DNA of 64,000 bases from Lachnoclostridium sp. An131 (GCF_002160825.1 NZ_NFLI01000009.1:1-64000); one strand, 5' to 3'; shown: positions 42,286-52,146, counted from the first letter of the stretch. Notes: generated from the sequence alone by a model not told the origin. A program made the numbers and translations.

Positions 42286-44430
42286 ATGGATATTTTAAAG
42301 AAACTGACAGAAGAGCTGAATATTAAGCTCTGGCAGACAGAGGCGGCGGTGAAGCTGATCGATGAAGGAAATACGATTCCCTTTATCTCCCGCTACCGGA
42401 AGGAGGCGACGGGCTCCTTAAACGATGAGGTTCTGCGGAACTTAAATGAGAGGCTCTCTTACTTAAGAGGTCTTGAGGATAAAAAGGCGCAGGTGCTTGG
42501 GAGCATCGAGGAGCAGGGAAAGCTGACAGAGGAGCTGAAAAATCAGATACTGGCAGCGGAAACCCTGGTGGCGGTGGACGATCTGTACCGCCCCTACCGG
42601 CCGAAACGGCGGACCAGAGCTACGATGGCAAAGGAAAAGGGACTGGACGGCCTGGCAGATCTGATCCGGCTGCAGCTGACGAAAAAGCCGCTGGAGGAAG
42701 AGGCAAAGGCGTGGCTGTCCGAGGAAAAGGGAGTCCTGACTGTGGAAGAGGCTATCGCGGGGGCAGGGGACATCCTGGCGGAGGCGATCTCAGACGAGGC
42801 AGACTACCGGACTTATATCCGCAGGGCCACCTTGGATGAGGGCCAGATCTGCTCGGAAGCGAAGGATGAGAAGGCCGAGACTGTGTATGAGATGTATTAC
42901 CACTATGAGGAGCCTGTAAAAAAAGCGGCAGGACACCGGATTCTGGCGCTGAACCGCGGAGAGGCGGAGAAGGTGCTGACGGTGCGGATCGAAGCGCCGG
43001 AGGAGCGTATTCTGCGTTATCTGGAAAAGCAGATTCTGGTCCGGGATAATCCTTATACCACACCGGTCCTGAAGGAAGTGATCGCAGACAGCTACCGCAG
43101 GCTGATCGCGCCCTCCATTGAACGGGAAATCCGGAACGAGCTGACGGAAAAGGCGGAGGACGGGGCTATCCGTGTCTTTGGAAAAAACCTGGAGCAGCTT
43201 CTGATGCAGCCGCCCATTGCCGGCCAGGTAGTGCTTGGCTGGGATCCGGCCTTCCGTACCGGCTGCAAGCTGGCTGTGGTGGACGCCACAGGCAAGGTTC
43301 TGGACACAGCTGTCATTTATCCTACTGCGCCCCAGAATAAGGTGGCAGAGGCGAAGGCTGTGCTGAAGAAGCTCATTCAGAAATACGGCGTTACGCTGAT
43401 TTCAGTCGGAAACGGTACGGCGTCCAGGGAATCTGAGCGGGTGATTGTAGATCTGATCAAAGAGCTGCCTGTCCCGGTGAAATATGTGATTGTAAATGAG
43501 GCGGGAGCTTCCGTCTATTCAGCCAGCAAGCTGGCTACGGAGGAATTTCCGAATTTTGACGTGGGACAGAGAAGTGCGGCCTCTATTGCGAGACGGCTTC
43601 AGGATCCGCTTGCAGAGCTTGTGAAAATAGACCCGAAATCCATTGGCGTAGGCCAGTACCAGCACGATATGAACCAGAAAAAGCTCAGTGAAGCTCTGTC
43701 CGGCGTCGTGGAGGATTGTGTAAATAAGGTGGGAGTGGATCTGAACACGGCCTCGGCGTCCCTTCTGGAGTATGTTTCCGGCATCAGCAAAGCTCTGGCG
43801 AAAAACATCGTGGCCTACCGGGAGGAGAACGGCCGCTTCCAGAACCGCCGGCAGCTTTTGAAGGTAGCGAAGCTCGGTCCAAAGGCTTTTGAGCAGTGCG
43901 CGGGCTTTTTGCGCATCACGGGCGGAGATAACCCGCTGGATGCCACCAGCGTTCATCCGGAATCCTATGAGGGAGCTGAAAAGCTGCTGTCCTCCATGGG
44001 GCTGTCCAGGGAGGAGCTGGCAAAGGGCGGTATTCAGGGACTTTCCAAAAAGGTGCATGACTATGGAAGGCTTGCGGAAACGCTGGGTGTCGGCGAGCCT
44101 ACTCTGCGTGACATCGTAAAGGAGCTTGAGAAGCCGGGGCGCGATCCCAGAGACGAGATGCCCCGTCCGATCCTGCGCACGGACGTGCTGGAGATGAAGG
44201 ATCTGACGCCGGGCATGGTGCTGAAAGGGACAGTCCGGAATGTAATTGACTTCGGCGTCTTCGTAGACATCGGAGTTCATCAGGACGGGCTGGTTCATAT
44301 TTCCCAAATTACCGATCGGTATATTAAGCATCCGCTGGAGGTCTTAAGCGTAGGCGACATCGTGGATGTAAAGGTGCTGAGCGTAGACCTGCAGAAGAAG
44401 CGGATTGCGCTGACAATGAAGGGGATTTAG
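42286..44430 (+). CDS. tex: RNA-binding transcriptional accessory protein Tex
   Basis: Tex (714 residues) is a conserved cytoplasmic nucleic-acid-binding protein related to eukaryotic Spt6. The N-terminal helical region includes ISRYRKEATGSLNDE, the YqgF/RNase H-like domain begins near GWDPAFRTGCKLAVVD, then an HhH region (LLEYVSGISKALAKNIVAYREENGRFQNR) and a C-terminal S1 domain (GMVLKGTVRNVIDFGVFVDIGVHQDGLVHISQI). AGAAGGAG precedes the start. Length and domain order are typical. Confidence 0.97.
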   Translation: MDILKKLTEELNIKLWQTEAAVKLIDEGNTIPFISRYRKEATGSLNDEVLRNLNERLSYLRGLEDKKAQVLGSIEEQGKLTEELKNQILAAETLVAVDDLYRPYRPKRRTRATMAKEKGLDGLADLIRLQLTKKPLEEEAKAWLSEEKGVLTVEEAIAGAGDILAEAISDEADYRTYIRRATLDEGQICSEAKDEKAETVYEMYYHYEEPVKKAAGHRILALNRGEAEKVLTVRIEAPEERILRYLEKQILVRDNPYTTPVLKEVIADSYRRLIAPSIEREIRNELTEKAEDGAIRVFGKNLEQLLMQPPIAGQVVLGWDPAFRTGCKLAVVDATGKVLDTAVIYPTAPQNKVAEAKAVLKKLIQKYGVTLISVGNGTASRESERVIVDLIKELPVPVKYVIVNEAGASVYSASKLATEEFPNFDVGQRSAASIARRLQDPLAELVKIDPKSIGVGQYQHDMNQKKLSEALSGVVEDCVNKVGVDLNTASASLLEYVSGISKALAKNIVAYREENGRFQNRRQLLKVAKLGPKAFEQCAGFLRITGGDNPLDATSVHPESYEGAEKLLSSMGLSREELAKGGIQGLSKKVHDYGRLAETLGVGEPTLRDIVKELEKPGRDPRDEMPRPILRTDVLEMKDLTPGMVLKGTVRNVIDFGVFVDIGVHQDGLVHISQITDRYIKHPLEVLSVGDIVDVKVLSVDLQKKRIALTMKGI

Positions 44431-44444
44431 CTCTCTTTCTATGC

Positions 44445-44473
44445 TTGCAATCCATCTCCCGGTATACTATAAT
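44445..44473 (+). promoter_or_regulatory. Sigma-A promoter of folC
   Basis: TTGCAA (44445-44450), 17-base spacer and TATAAT (44468-44473). This excludes translation from the upstream in-frame TTG at 44445. Confidence 0.75.
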
Positions 44474-44507
44474 TAGAACGGATTTTGACAGGAAGAGGCG
44501 GGGAAAT

Positions 44508-45794
44508 ATGACCTACGAAGAGGCAAGAGCTTTTATAGATGATACAGGCCGGTACGGAGCTGTGCTGGGTCTCGGATCTGTCACGGAGCTGATGAAGCGC
44601 CTGGGAAATCCTCAGGATGATCTGAGGTTTGTACATATTGCAGGGACGAACGGAAAGGGTTCCGTTCTGGCGTATATTTCGACAATTCTGAAAGAGGCCG
44701 GCTACCGGGTGGGCCGGTATATCTCCCCGACGATTTTTGATTACCGGGAGCGGATCCAGGTCAATGAGGAATATATCACAAGGGAAGGCGTAGCGCGGCT
44801 GGCCGGCCGGATACAGGAGGCATGCCGCCAGATGACGGAGGAGGGCTTTTCACATCCGACCACCTTTGAGGTGGAGACAGCGATGGCATTTCTCTGGTTC
44901 CGGGAAATGCACTGTGACGTCGTGGTGCTGGAGTGCGGCATGGGCGGACTGACAGATGCCACGAATGTAGTGAGGACGACGCTGGTCTCAGTATTTTCGG
45001 AGATCGGCCTGGATCATATGGGATTCCTGGGAGATACGATTGAAGAGATTGCGCAGGTAAAGGCCGGGATCATAAAGCCGGGTGCGGCGGCAGTCAGCGC
45101 GGTTCAGCGGCCGGAGGCGCGTAAGGTCCTGGAAAACGTCTGCCGGGAAAAGGGAGCAGAATTTCGGGAGCTCAGAAAGGAAGAGCTTCAGGATATCAAA
45201 TATGGATTTGAAAACCAGAGCTTTACCTATAAAGGCATCAAAAATCTGAAGCCGGGACTTTTGGGAAGCTGGCAGATTGACAATGCGGCTCTGGCTGTGG
45301 AGGCCGTGACAGCCCTTGGAAGCTGCGGATTTACGGTGACGGAAGAGCAGATCCGGAAAGGGCTTGCGGAAACAGTCTGGCCGGGCAGGTTTACGGTGGT
45401 GGACAGACATCCTTTGTTTATCGTGGACGGCGCCCACAACAGGGACGCGGCTGACCGGCTGTATGAGACTCTCGATCTTTATTTTTCCGGTAAGAGGAAA
45501 ATTTTTATCGCCGGGGTACTGGCAGATAAGGAATACGATTACGTCATGAGCAGGCTTACGCCTCTGGCTGCGCGGGTGATTACCGTCATGACGCCTGATA
45601 ATCCCAGGGCGCTGCCGGCGGAAAGTCTGGCGGAGGAGGTCCGCAGATATAATCCGAATGTGGAAGCCGCGGGGGATCTCTGTGATGCAGTGCGCAGGGC
45701 CCGGGCGTATGCGGGGGAGGAGGACCTGATTCTGGCCTTCGGTTCCCTGTCGTACCTGGGAGAACTGATCCGGCAGGTACGGACGGCAGGATAG
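44508..45794 (+). CDS. folC: Folylpolyglutamate synthase/dihydrofolate synthase
   Basis: FolC (428 residues) adds glutamate to folates in the cytoplasm and in many bacteria also makes dihydrofolate from dihydropteroate. The Mur-ligase-like ATP site is FVHIAGTNGKGSVLAYISTIL, with SPTIFDYRERIQVN, LECGMGGLTDATNVV and FIVDGAHNRDAADRL following in family order. The ATG at 44508 has GGCGGGG upstream and lies downstream of the promoter. Confidence 0.94.
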   Translation: MTYEEARAFIDDTGRYGAVLGLGSVTELMKRLGNPQDDLRFVHIAGTNGKGSVLAYISTILKEAGYRVGRYISPTIFDYRERIQVNEEYITREGVARLAGRIQEACRQMTEEGFSHPTTFEVETAMAFLWFREMHCDVVVLECGMGGLTDATNVVRTTLVSVFSEIGLDHMGFLGDTIEEIAQVKAGIIKPGAAAVSAVQRPEARKVLENVCREKGAEFRELRKEELQDIKYGFENQSFTYKGIKNLKPGLLGSWQIDNAALAVEAVTALGSCGFTVTEEQIRKGLAETVWPGRFTVVDRHPLFIVDGAHNRDAADRLYETLDLYFSGKRKIFIAGVLADKEYDYVMSRLTPLAARVITVMTPDNPRALPAESLAEEVRRYNPNVEAAGDLCDAVRRARAYAGEEDLILAFGSLSYLGELIRQVRTAG

Positions 45795-45849
45795 TGTCCG
45801 GACACAGTCGGAAGGAAAGAAACGCGGGAAGGTAAGAGAGGAATGTAAT

Positions 45850-46977
45850 ATGAGAGATTTGACAGAGCTTCGCCTTGAGATAGACAGGATAGACCGGCAG
45901 ATAGTAGAGCTGTTTGAGCAGCGCATGGAGATTTCCGGGGAGGTGGCGGAGTATAAGGTAGCCACCGGAAAGCGAATCCTTGACAAGGAACGGGAGAATC
46001 AGAAGCTGGAAGCAGTAAAGGCCATGACGCACAACGAGTTCAACAGCCACGGAGTGGAAGAGCTTTATAAGCAGCTGATGGCCATGAGCCGCAAGCTCCA
46101 GTATCAGCTGATGGAAAAGCAGGCTCTGGGGCGGCTGCCGTTTATCATGGTAGATAAGCTGGAAAAGGAAAATGTCCGGGTCGTCTACCAGGGAGTGGAC
46201 GGGGCGTACGCCCAGCAGGCTATGTTCGCGTTCTTTGGGGAGGATGTCAACCATTTTCATGTGGAGCGCTGGAGAGACGCCATGGACGCCATTGCGGAAG
46301 GAATGGCAGATTATGCGGTGCTTCCCATCGAAAATTCCACCGCAGGCATTGTGAATGACAATTATGACCTTCTGGGAGAGTATGATAATTATATTGTAGG
46401 CGAACAGATTCTTCCGATTCAGCATGCTCTCCTGGGTACGCAGGACGCAGAGCTGTCCGATATCAGGACGGTGTATTCCCATCCCCAGGGCCTCATGCAG
46501 TGTGCGAAGTATCTGGATGAGCACCGGGACTGGAAGCAGATCAGCCTTCTGAATACAGCGATGGCGGCTCAGAAGGTGGCGGAGGACGGGGACAGATCCC
46601 AGGCAGCTATTGCCAGTCCTCTTGCGGCCAGGCAGCATGGCCTGAAGGTGCTGGAGGAGGGGATCAACCGGAGCGGACAGAATTCCACCCGTTTCCTGAT
46701 TGTGACCAATCAGCCTATCTTCTGCCGGGACGCGAAAAAAGTAAGCATCTGCTTTGAGGTCACTCATGAGAGCGGCTGCCTGTACAACGTGCTTTCGCAC
46801 TTTATTTACAACAATCTCAACATGTGCCGGATCGAATCCCGTCCAATCGCGGATCGGAACTGGGAATATCATTTCTTTGTGGACTTTGAGGGGAATTTAA
46901 ATGACAGCGCGGTAAAAAATGCCCTGCGGGGAATCCGTGAGGAAGCGCTGAATTTAAAAATATTAGGAAATTATTAG
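45850..46977 (+). CDS. pheA: Bifunctional chorismate mutase/prephenate dehydratase
   Basis: This 375-residue P-protein converts chorismate to prephenate and then to phenylpyruvate for phenylalanine synthesis. The AroQ mutase domain is at the N-terminus (LRLEIDRIDRQIVELFEQRM), prephenate dehydratase in the middle (YQGVDGAYAQQAMFAFF, PIENSTAGIV and NSTRFLIV with the conserved Thr-Arg-Phe), and an ACT regulatory domain at the end (VLSHFIYNNLNMCRIESRPI). Feedback by phenylalanine is expected. Confidence 0.96.
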   Translation: MRDLTELRLEIDRIDRQIVELFEQRMEISGEVAEYKVATGKRILDKERENQKLEAVKAMTHNEFNSHGVEELYKQLMAMSRKLQYQLMEKQALGRLPFIMVDKLEKENVRVVYQGVDGAYAQQAMFAFFGEDVNHFHVERWRDAMDAIAEGMADYAVLPIENSTAGIVNDNYDLLGEYDNYIVGEQILPIQHALLGTQDAELSDIRTVYSHPQGLMQCAKYLDEHRDWKQISLLNTAMAAQKVAEDGDRSQAAIASPLAARQHGLKVLEEGINRSGQNSTRFLIVTNQPIFCRDAKKVSICFEVTHESGCLYNVLSHFIYNNLNMCRIESRPIADRNWEYHFFVDFEGNLNDSAVKNALRGIREEALNLKILGNY

Positions 46978-46988
46978 GAGGTACCAGA

Positions 46989-47864
46989 ATGAATCCATAT
47001 GTGATTATGACAGACACCACTGCGGACCTGCCGGAGAGCTACATTCAGGAGCATCAGCTCGCGATTCTTTCCTTAAGCTATACAATCGAAGGAAATACCT
47101 ATGACAGAGAAAATCCTCTGGATGTCAGAGAATTTTATGCGAAAATGAGAGCGGGCTCCATGCCGACGACCTCGCAGGTAAACCCCGAGCAGGCGAAGGA
47201 AGCGTTCAAGGCCTGCCTTGACCAGGGAAACGACGTGCTTTACATCGCTTTCTCTTCCGGTTTAAGCGGCACCTGCGGCAGCGGGATGGTCGCTGCTGAA
47301 GAAATCCGGGAAAGCGGCGAATATCCGGACAGGAAGCTCATAGTGATTGACTCCCTCAGCGCTTCGCTTGGAGAGGGGCTGCTGGTTCATAAGGCTGTGC
47401 AGCTGAAGGAAGCAGGAAAATCTATGGAAGAGGTGGCGGACTGGGTAGAGAAAAACAAGCTGCACCTGTGCCATAATTTCACAGTAGACGATCTCTTCCA
47501 TCTGCACAGAGGCGGCCGTGTCTCCAAGGCCACTGCCGTTCTCGGCACCATGATTAATATTAAGCCGGTGCTTCATGTGGATGATGAGGGACATCTGATT
47601 GCTATCGGAAAGGTCCGCGGCCGCAAGAAATCCCTGGCTGCGCTGGTGGACCGCATGGCGGATCAGATCAAGGGCTATGAGGATCAGAACAGTGAAGTAT
47701 TCATCAGCCACGGCGACTGCCAGGAGGACGCGGAATACGTACAGAAGCTGGTTCAGGAGCGCTTTGGGGTTGACAAATTTATAATCAACCATGTGGGACC
47801 GACGATCGGAGCCCATTCCGGCCCGGGAACTGTAGCGCTGTTCTTTATGGGGAATCCAAGATAA
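46989..47864 (+). CDS. DegV-family fatty-acid-binding protein
   Basis: This 291-residue protein has the DegV fold: IMTDTTADLPESYIQE at the N-terminus, PTTSQVNPEQ, FSSGLSGTCGSG, and FTVDDLFHLHRGGRVSKATA, ending in GPGTVALFF. DegV/FakB proteins bind fatty acids and present them to the FakA kinase. Eleven bases after pheA with GGAGG upstream, it is probably co-transcribed. Which lipid it binds is unknown. Confidence 0.93.
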   Translation: MNPYVIMTDTTADLPESYIQEHQLAILSLSYTIEGNTYDRENPLDVREFYAKMRAGSMPTTSQVNPEQAKEAFKACLDQGNDVLYIAFSSGLSGTCGSGMVAAEEIRESGEYPDRKLIVIDSLSASLGEGLLVHKAVQLKEAGKSMEEVADWVEKNKLHLCHNFTVDDLFHLHRGGRVSKATAVLGTMINIKPVLHVDDEGHLIAIGKVRGRKKSLAALVDRMADQIKGYEDQNSEVFISHGDCQEDAEYVQKLVQERFGVDKFIINHVGPTIGAHSGPGTVALFFMGNPR

Positions 47865-47915
47865 AAACATACAGGCGAAGATACAAAAGGTGAAGATATA
47901 AAAAAGTGAATTTAC

Positions 47916-47956
47916 AAAAATGGCGCCGGAGAGAAACATTCCCGGCGCCGTTTTTC
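47916..47956. terminator. Terminator after degV-family gene
   Basis: GGCGCCGG (47922-47929) pairs with CCGGCGCC (47942-47949), flanked by AAAAAT on the left and GTTTTTC on the right, so it works in both directions between convergent genes. Confidence 0.85.
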
Positions 47957-47983
47957 AGATCCAGCTTTGCAAATATAAGGATA

Positions 47984-48823
47984 TTATTTTCTCAGATTCT
48001 CTAAAATCTCATAGGGGATTTTCAGGTTTCCCCGGCCGCTGCCCAGATCGATCAGCGGCTTGTTCTTTCCGTGAAAATCAGAGCCTCCAGAGATTTTCAA
48101 GCCCAGTTTCCGGGCAAGCCTGCGCATCTGGCTCTCGTCTGTCCCCATATTGGAGGAATAGATAGCTTCAATGCCTAGAAGCCCGAGATCTTTCAGGGTC
48201 CGGGCCAGAGATTCCAGCTCTGGCATAGACAGATGATAGAGAAGCGGGTGGGCCAGGATGGGAATGCCTCCGGCCCCCAGAATCAGGCGGATGGCGGTCT
48301 CCGGGCGTGTCCGCTTTTTTTCTACAAAGCAGGGACAGCCGTCGCCCAGGTAGCGGTCAAAGGCTTCTGAAATGGACTTTACACATCCGTGCTCGAAAAG
48401 CCAGCGGCCGAAATGCGCCCGGGTAATCACAGTGTCCTGACCATAGCTTCTGCGAAGGTCTTCCATGGTAATAGCAAAGCCTCCGACTGTGCGCAGGAGC
48501 TCCAGCATTTCCTCATTGCGGGCGTCCCGGTTCTGGCGGAAGGCCTGCAGGAGCTCCGTCAGCTCCTTTTGCGTGCGGTCAATATCCAGGCCGACAATGT
48601 GAATGTCATGCCCGTCATAGTCAGTAGAAAATTCAATGCCGGGAACGAATTCGATTCCATGCTCCGCCGCTGCTGCTTCTGCCTCTGCCAGCCCGTCTGT
48701 TGTATCATGATCGGTCAGGGCAAAAGCCGCAAGTCCTTTCCTGGCGGCGTATGCCGCCAGCTCTGAAGGCGTAAAAGTGCCGTCAGAACTGGTGGAATGA
48801 GTATGGAGATCGACATATTTCAT
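47984..48823 (-). CDS. PHP-domain phosphoesterase
   Basis: This 279-residue protein is of the PHP family related to 3',5'-nucleoside bisphosphate phosphatase and YciV/RNase AM. Metal ligands are visible in DLHTHSTSSDG, ALTDHDTTDG, GIEFS, ILAHPLLYH and GGSDFHG. It probably hydrolyses a phosphodiester or phosphoester of a nucleotide or RNA end. AAGGAG lies ten bases before the ATG. Exact substrate cannot be told. Confidence 0.9.
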   Translation of the reverse strand: MKYVDLHTHSTSSDGTFTPSELAAYAARKGLAAFALTDHDTTDGLAEAEAAAAEHGIEFVPGIEFSTDYDGHDIHIVGLDIDRTQKELTELLQAFRQNRDARNEEMLELLRTVGGFAITMEDLRRSYGQDTVITRAHFGRWLFEHGCVKSISEAFDRYLGDGCPCFVEKKRTRPETAIRLILGAGGIPILAHPLLYHLSMPELESLARTLKDLGLLGIEAIYSSNMGTDESQMRRLARKLGLKISGGSDFHGKNKPLIDLGSGRGNLKIPYEILENLRK

Positions 48824-48849
48824 AAACGGAATACTCCTTCTCTTTCAAA

Positions 48850-49647
48850 TCACGACAGGAGGATCCTGTCATTGTCCAGCTCATGTCCCGCTCCCTGCCT
48901 GAAACGGCTCAGCAGCTGTTCAACGGACATGTGCTTCCGTTCCTCGCCGCCTACGTCCAGGACGATATTTCCGTCCGCCATCATCAGCGTCCGGTTGCCG
49001 AGCTCCAGGGCCTGTTTCATATTGTGGGTAATCATGAGACAGGTGATATTCTTTTTGGAAACAATATCGCGCGTCAATTCCAGCACCTTCTCTGCAGTTG
49101 CCGGGTCAAGAGCGGCAGTGTGCTCATCAAGCAGCAGAAGCCTTGGCGGTACGAGAGTAGCCATCAGAAGGGTCAGCGCCTGACGCTGTCCGCCAGACAG
49201 CAGGCCTACGGGCTGTTTCATGCGGTCCTCAAGGCCCATATGCAGAAGAGACAGCCTTTCCCGGAAAAGAGCCTTATCCCGTTTGGAAATCCGGGCAAAA
49301 GGTGCGCTTCCCTTTGTGGAGCGCAGGTATGCCAGTGCAAGGTTCTCTTCGATAGTCATGCCGGGTGCGGTTCCTTTCAGCGGATCCTGGAACAGGCGGC
49401 CGATCATGCGGCTGCGCTGATATTCCGGAAGAAAGGTCAGATTGGTTCCGTCCAGCAGGATAGAGCCCTCGTCCACGTAAAAAACGCCGGCGATCGCATT
49501 GAACAGCGTAGATTTTCCTGCTCCATTAGAGCCGATAATGGTCACGAAATCGCCTGGATCCAGATGAAGGGACAGGCCGGAAAGAGCTTTTTTGGCATTG
49601 ACGGTTCCAGGGTTAAAGGTTTTGGAAATGGAACGGATATCCAGCAT
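48850..49647 (-). CDS. trpZ: Tryptophan-type ABC transporter, ATPase
   Basis: This 265-residue ABC ATPase has Walker A GSNGAGKST, signature LSGGQRQ and Walker B LLLLDEHTAALD. It drives the transporter formed with the permease and binding protein encoded upstream, the TrpXYZ type (PF04392 binding protein). AGGAGG precedes the ATG, two bases after the permease stop. The symbol follows the family and the Trp T-box in front of the operon. Confidence 0.85.
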   Translation of the reverse strand: MLDIRSISKTFNPGTVNAKKALSGLSLHLDPGDFVTIIGSNGAGKSTLFNAIAGVFYVDEGSILLDGTNLTFLPEYQRSRMIGRLFQDPLKGTAPGMTIEENLALAYLRSTKGSAPFARISKRDKALFRERLSLLHMGLEDRMKQPVGLLSGGQRQALTLLMATLVPPRLLLLDEHTAALDPATAEKVLELTRDIVSKKNITCLMITHNMKQALELGNRTLMMADGNIVLDVGGEERKHMSVEQLLSRFRQGAGHELDNDRILLS

Positions 49648-49649
49648 CT

Positions 49650-50567
49650 TTATCGGCCTCCTTTCTGGCGGGCTGCCATTTTCCGTTTCTGAAATGCGGC
49701 CCAGCTCTTAATAGTCGGAAATGCGATGGCAAGGGCGACGATGACAGCGGTGGCCAGACGAAGCCCCTGAACCGGCATGATTTTTGTGTAAAGTACGATT
49801 GCATAGATGAAACGGTAGATGATGGAACCGATTATGGCTGCGATGGCTCCTTTCAGCACTGTGCGCCGTCCGAGCACGGTCTCTCCGATGATGAGACAGG
49901 CCAGGCCGATTACCACGATCCCAGTGCCGCCGTTGATATCCGCCGTATTCTGATACTGTCCTACCATGGCGCCCGAAAGAGCGGTCAGAGCATTGGAGAT
50001 GCACAGGCCTACCGTGATGGTAAAGGTCGGGTTGATGGAAGAAGCCCGCACCATATCGATGTTGTCGCCGGTTGCGCGGATGGACAGGCCGAGTCTTGTT
50101 CCGAGAAAGAGGACAAGCAGAACTCCTGCGAGAACCGTGACAAAGCCAGCAAGCAGGGCTTCATGCCACTGTCCGCCGATCCCGGTGTCCTCAAACAGAG
50201 AAAAAATAGTGTCTACCCGAAGAAGGCTGACATTTGCGCTCCAGCCCATAACCATCAGGTTAATCGTATAGAGTCCCATATTGGTTACAATACCTGCCAG
50301 GATAGATGGGACGCCCAGGCGGGTCTGCAGAAATGCCGTCACAAAACCAGCGCACATCCCCGCAAGCATAGCTGCGGGGATGGCAAGAAACGGATGGCCG
50401 GATGCCGCCAGCGTGACTGATACGGCAGTGCCGAGTACAAAACAGCCGTCCGTGGTCATGTCGGCGATGTCCAGGATTCGGAAGCTCAGGAACAGGGCCA
50501 TGGGTACGAGCGCGTACAGGAATCCCAGCTCCAGGGCTGTCTGCAGGATGTAAAGTATAGATTGCAC
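49650..50567 (-). CDS. trpY: Tryptophan-type ABC transporter, permease
   Basis: This 305-residue permease has eight or nine membrane segments and family motifs ILDIADMTTDGCFVLG, GVPSILAGIVTNMGLYTINL and AITGA-like NALTALSGAMVGQYQ. The start is a GTG at 50567 (VQSILYILQTALELG), ten bases after GGAGG; upstream frames would run into trpX. It forms the membrane channel of the tryptophan importer. Confidence 0.84.
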   Translation of the reverse strand: MQSILYILQTALELGFLYALVPMALFLSFRILDIADMTTDGCFVLGTAVSVTLAASGHPFLAIPAAMLAGMCAGFVTAFLQTRLGVPSILAGIVTNMGLYTINLMVMGWSANVSLLRVDTIFSLFEDTGIGGQWHEALLAGFVTVLAGVLLVLFLGTRLGLSIRATGDNIDMVRASSINPTFTITVGLCISNALTALSGAMVGQYQNTADINGGTGIVVIGLACLIIGETVLGRRTVLKGAIAAIIGSIIYRFIYAIVLYTKIMPVQGLRLATAVIVALAIAFPTIKSWAAFQKRKMAARQKGGR

Positions 50568-50628
50568 AGGAACATTACCTCCGAAAATCAAATATATAGC
50601 TGTTATAGCTGTGGGTATGTGCCGGATT

Positions 50629-51720
50629 CTATTCCTCCGTGGTCTGAACCTCGACAACCTCACCCAGATCGGAGAATACGGAATAGTCGATGCCGAGAGC
50701 TTCCGCAGTCTCAGTGTTTACAGTAATGATACCGCCCTCTGACAGGTAGTAGTCCTCCAGGCCATCCATACCCTCTGTGATGGCAGTATAGGCCAGGTCG
50801 GCAGTTTCGGTTCCAAGGTTCGTATAGTTTACGCCGCAGGTGGCAAATGCGCCGTTGCGGACGAAGGAATCAGCGCCGGTGTAGTGCGGGATACCTGCGG
50901 CAGCCAGATCCTCATAGATAGCCAGCTCGGCAGCCATGATCACATTGTCAGTCGGAGTGAAGATGGCATCCACATTATCGGCGATCAGGGCGGAAGCGGC
51001 TGCGATTACTTCATCGTTGGTGTTGGCTGTCTGTTCGGTATAAGCGATGCCCTTTTCCTCCAGGTAGGTCTTTGCGTCAGCGATGGGCTTGGTGGAGTTG
51101 GTCTCGGACAGGGAGTAGAGCAGTCCCACATTCTGCACATCAGGATTGGCAGCCAGCATCATGTCCAGGATAAGCTCTGTATTGAGAGCGTCGCTGGTGC
51201 CGGTTACATAGTCGATGCCGGTCATCTCGGCAGCTTCCGGATCGGAGATGGCTGCGTAAACTACAGGTGTCTGGGTATCCTCTGCACAAACGGTCATAAC
51301 CTGGGCTGCCAGCGTAGCAACCGGGATGATAGCGTCCACGTCGTCTGCGACAGCCTGATCGCCGATCTGCTTCAGCGTCGTCTGGTCATTCTGTCCGGAA
51401 TAAATCTCATAATTGATGGTTACGCCGTTCTCTGCGGCGATTGCGTCCAGCTCAGCAGCGACAGCATTTGCAATCTCATCAAGGGAAGCATGATCCATCT
51501 GTTTTACAATAGCGATTGTATATTCGGCGGTCTCTCCGGCTGCGGCATCTGTGCCAGCTGTGTCAGAAGCTTCAGTTCCGGCCGTATCTGTGGTTTCCTC
51601 TGTTGTCTCAGCGGATGTATCATTCGCAGAATCTGAGCCGCCGGAGCAGCCGATCAGGGAGAGGGAAAGCGCAGCTGCGCATCCAAGTGCCATCAGTTTT
51701 TTCAGAGTGTTCTTTTTCAT
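50629..51720 (-). CDS. trpX: Tryptophan-type ABC transporter, binding lipoprotein
   Basis: This 363-residue lipoprotein has a signal and lipobox (MKKNTLKKLMALGCAAALSLSLIGC), a Thr/Glu/Asp-rich linker and a PF04392 ABC-substrate-binding domain (YTIAIVKQMDHASLDEI..., QNDQTTLKQIGDQAVADDVDAIIPVATLAAQ...). Members behind Trp T-boxes are predicted tryptophan receptors. I start at ATG 51720 with GGAGA upstream; the open frame extends further but without signal-peptide logic. It is the first gene of the operon. Confidence 0.88.
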   Translation of the reverse strand: MKKNTLKKLMALGCAAALSLSLIGCSGGSDSANDTSAETTEETTDTAGTEASDTAGTDAAAGETAEYTIAIVKQMDHASLDEIANAVAAELDAIAAENGVTINYEIYSGQNDQTTLKQIGDQAVADDVDAIIPVATLAAQVMTVCAEDTQTPVVYAAISDPEAAEMTGIDYVTGTSDALNTELILDMMLAANPDVQNVGLLYSLSETNSTKPIADAKTYLEEKGIAYTEQTANTNDEVIAAASALIADNVDAIFTPTDNVIMAAELAIYEDLAAAGIPHYTGADSFVRNGAFATCGVNYTNLGTETADLAYTAITEGMDGLEDYYLSEGGIITVNTETAEALGIDYSVFSDLGEVVEVQTTEE

Positions 51721-51852
51721 AACGTCATTCTCCATTCTTTTAGATTTAGGCGGCAGATGTGGCCGGCTGTCTTGCCGGGACAGCGGCGGATGAAAAGCCC
51801 GCCGGCGTTTTCTTCTTCCGAAATTGAAAATCAAAAAAGCATTCCGGAAAAT

Positions 51853-52141
51853 AAAAAACGCCTCTGTCCCCATACATGGGACAAAAGCGAAAGCTTCTGC
51901 GATACCACCCAAATTGACATTTCCTGCGAAATGCCCGCTCGCTACACGTACCATCATACGTGCCCCGATGGATAACGGGTGGGGTCCCGTCAGCCCCTAC
52001 TTGGAAGTACTCCGTTCAAAGCCGCCCTCCGAAGCCCATTCACTGACTGTCTCACATCCCGTTTCCACCCTCCGGGACTCTCTGTGGCCTGACATCCGCC
52101 AGCTACTATTCTTCTTCACAGGTTTCTCTTGTATAACGTTA
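51853..52141 (-). promoter_or_regulatory. T-box leader, Trp (UGG specifier)
   Basis: Read on the minus strand the leader has AGAGAG (near 52082), the distal GGTGGAAAC loop, and GTGAA-TGG-GCTTCGGAG with the specifier UGG at 52038-52036, coding for tryptophan. The T-box sequence GGGTGGTATCGC is at 51910-51899. It is followed by a terminator stem (51889-51878 with 51870-51859, with G-U pairs) and six T at 51858-51853. Uncharged tRNA-Trp should permit transcription of trpXYZ. Confidence 0.9.
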
Positions 52142-52146
52142 CTGGT

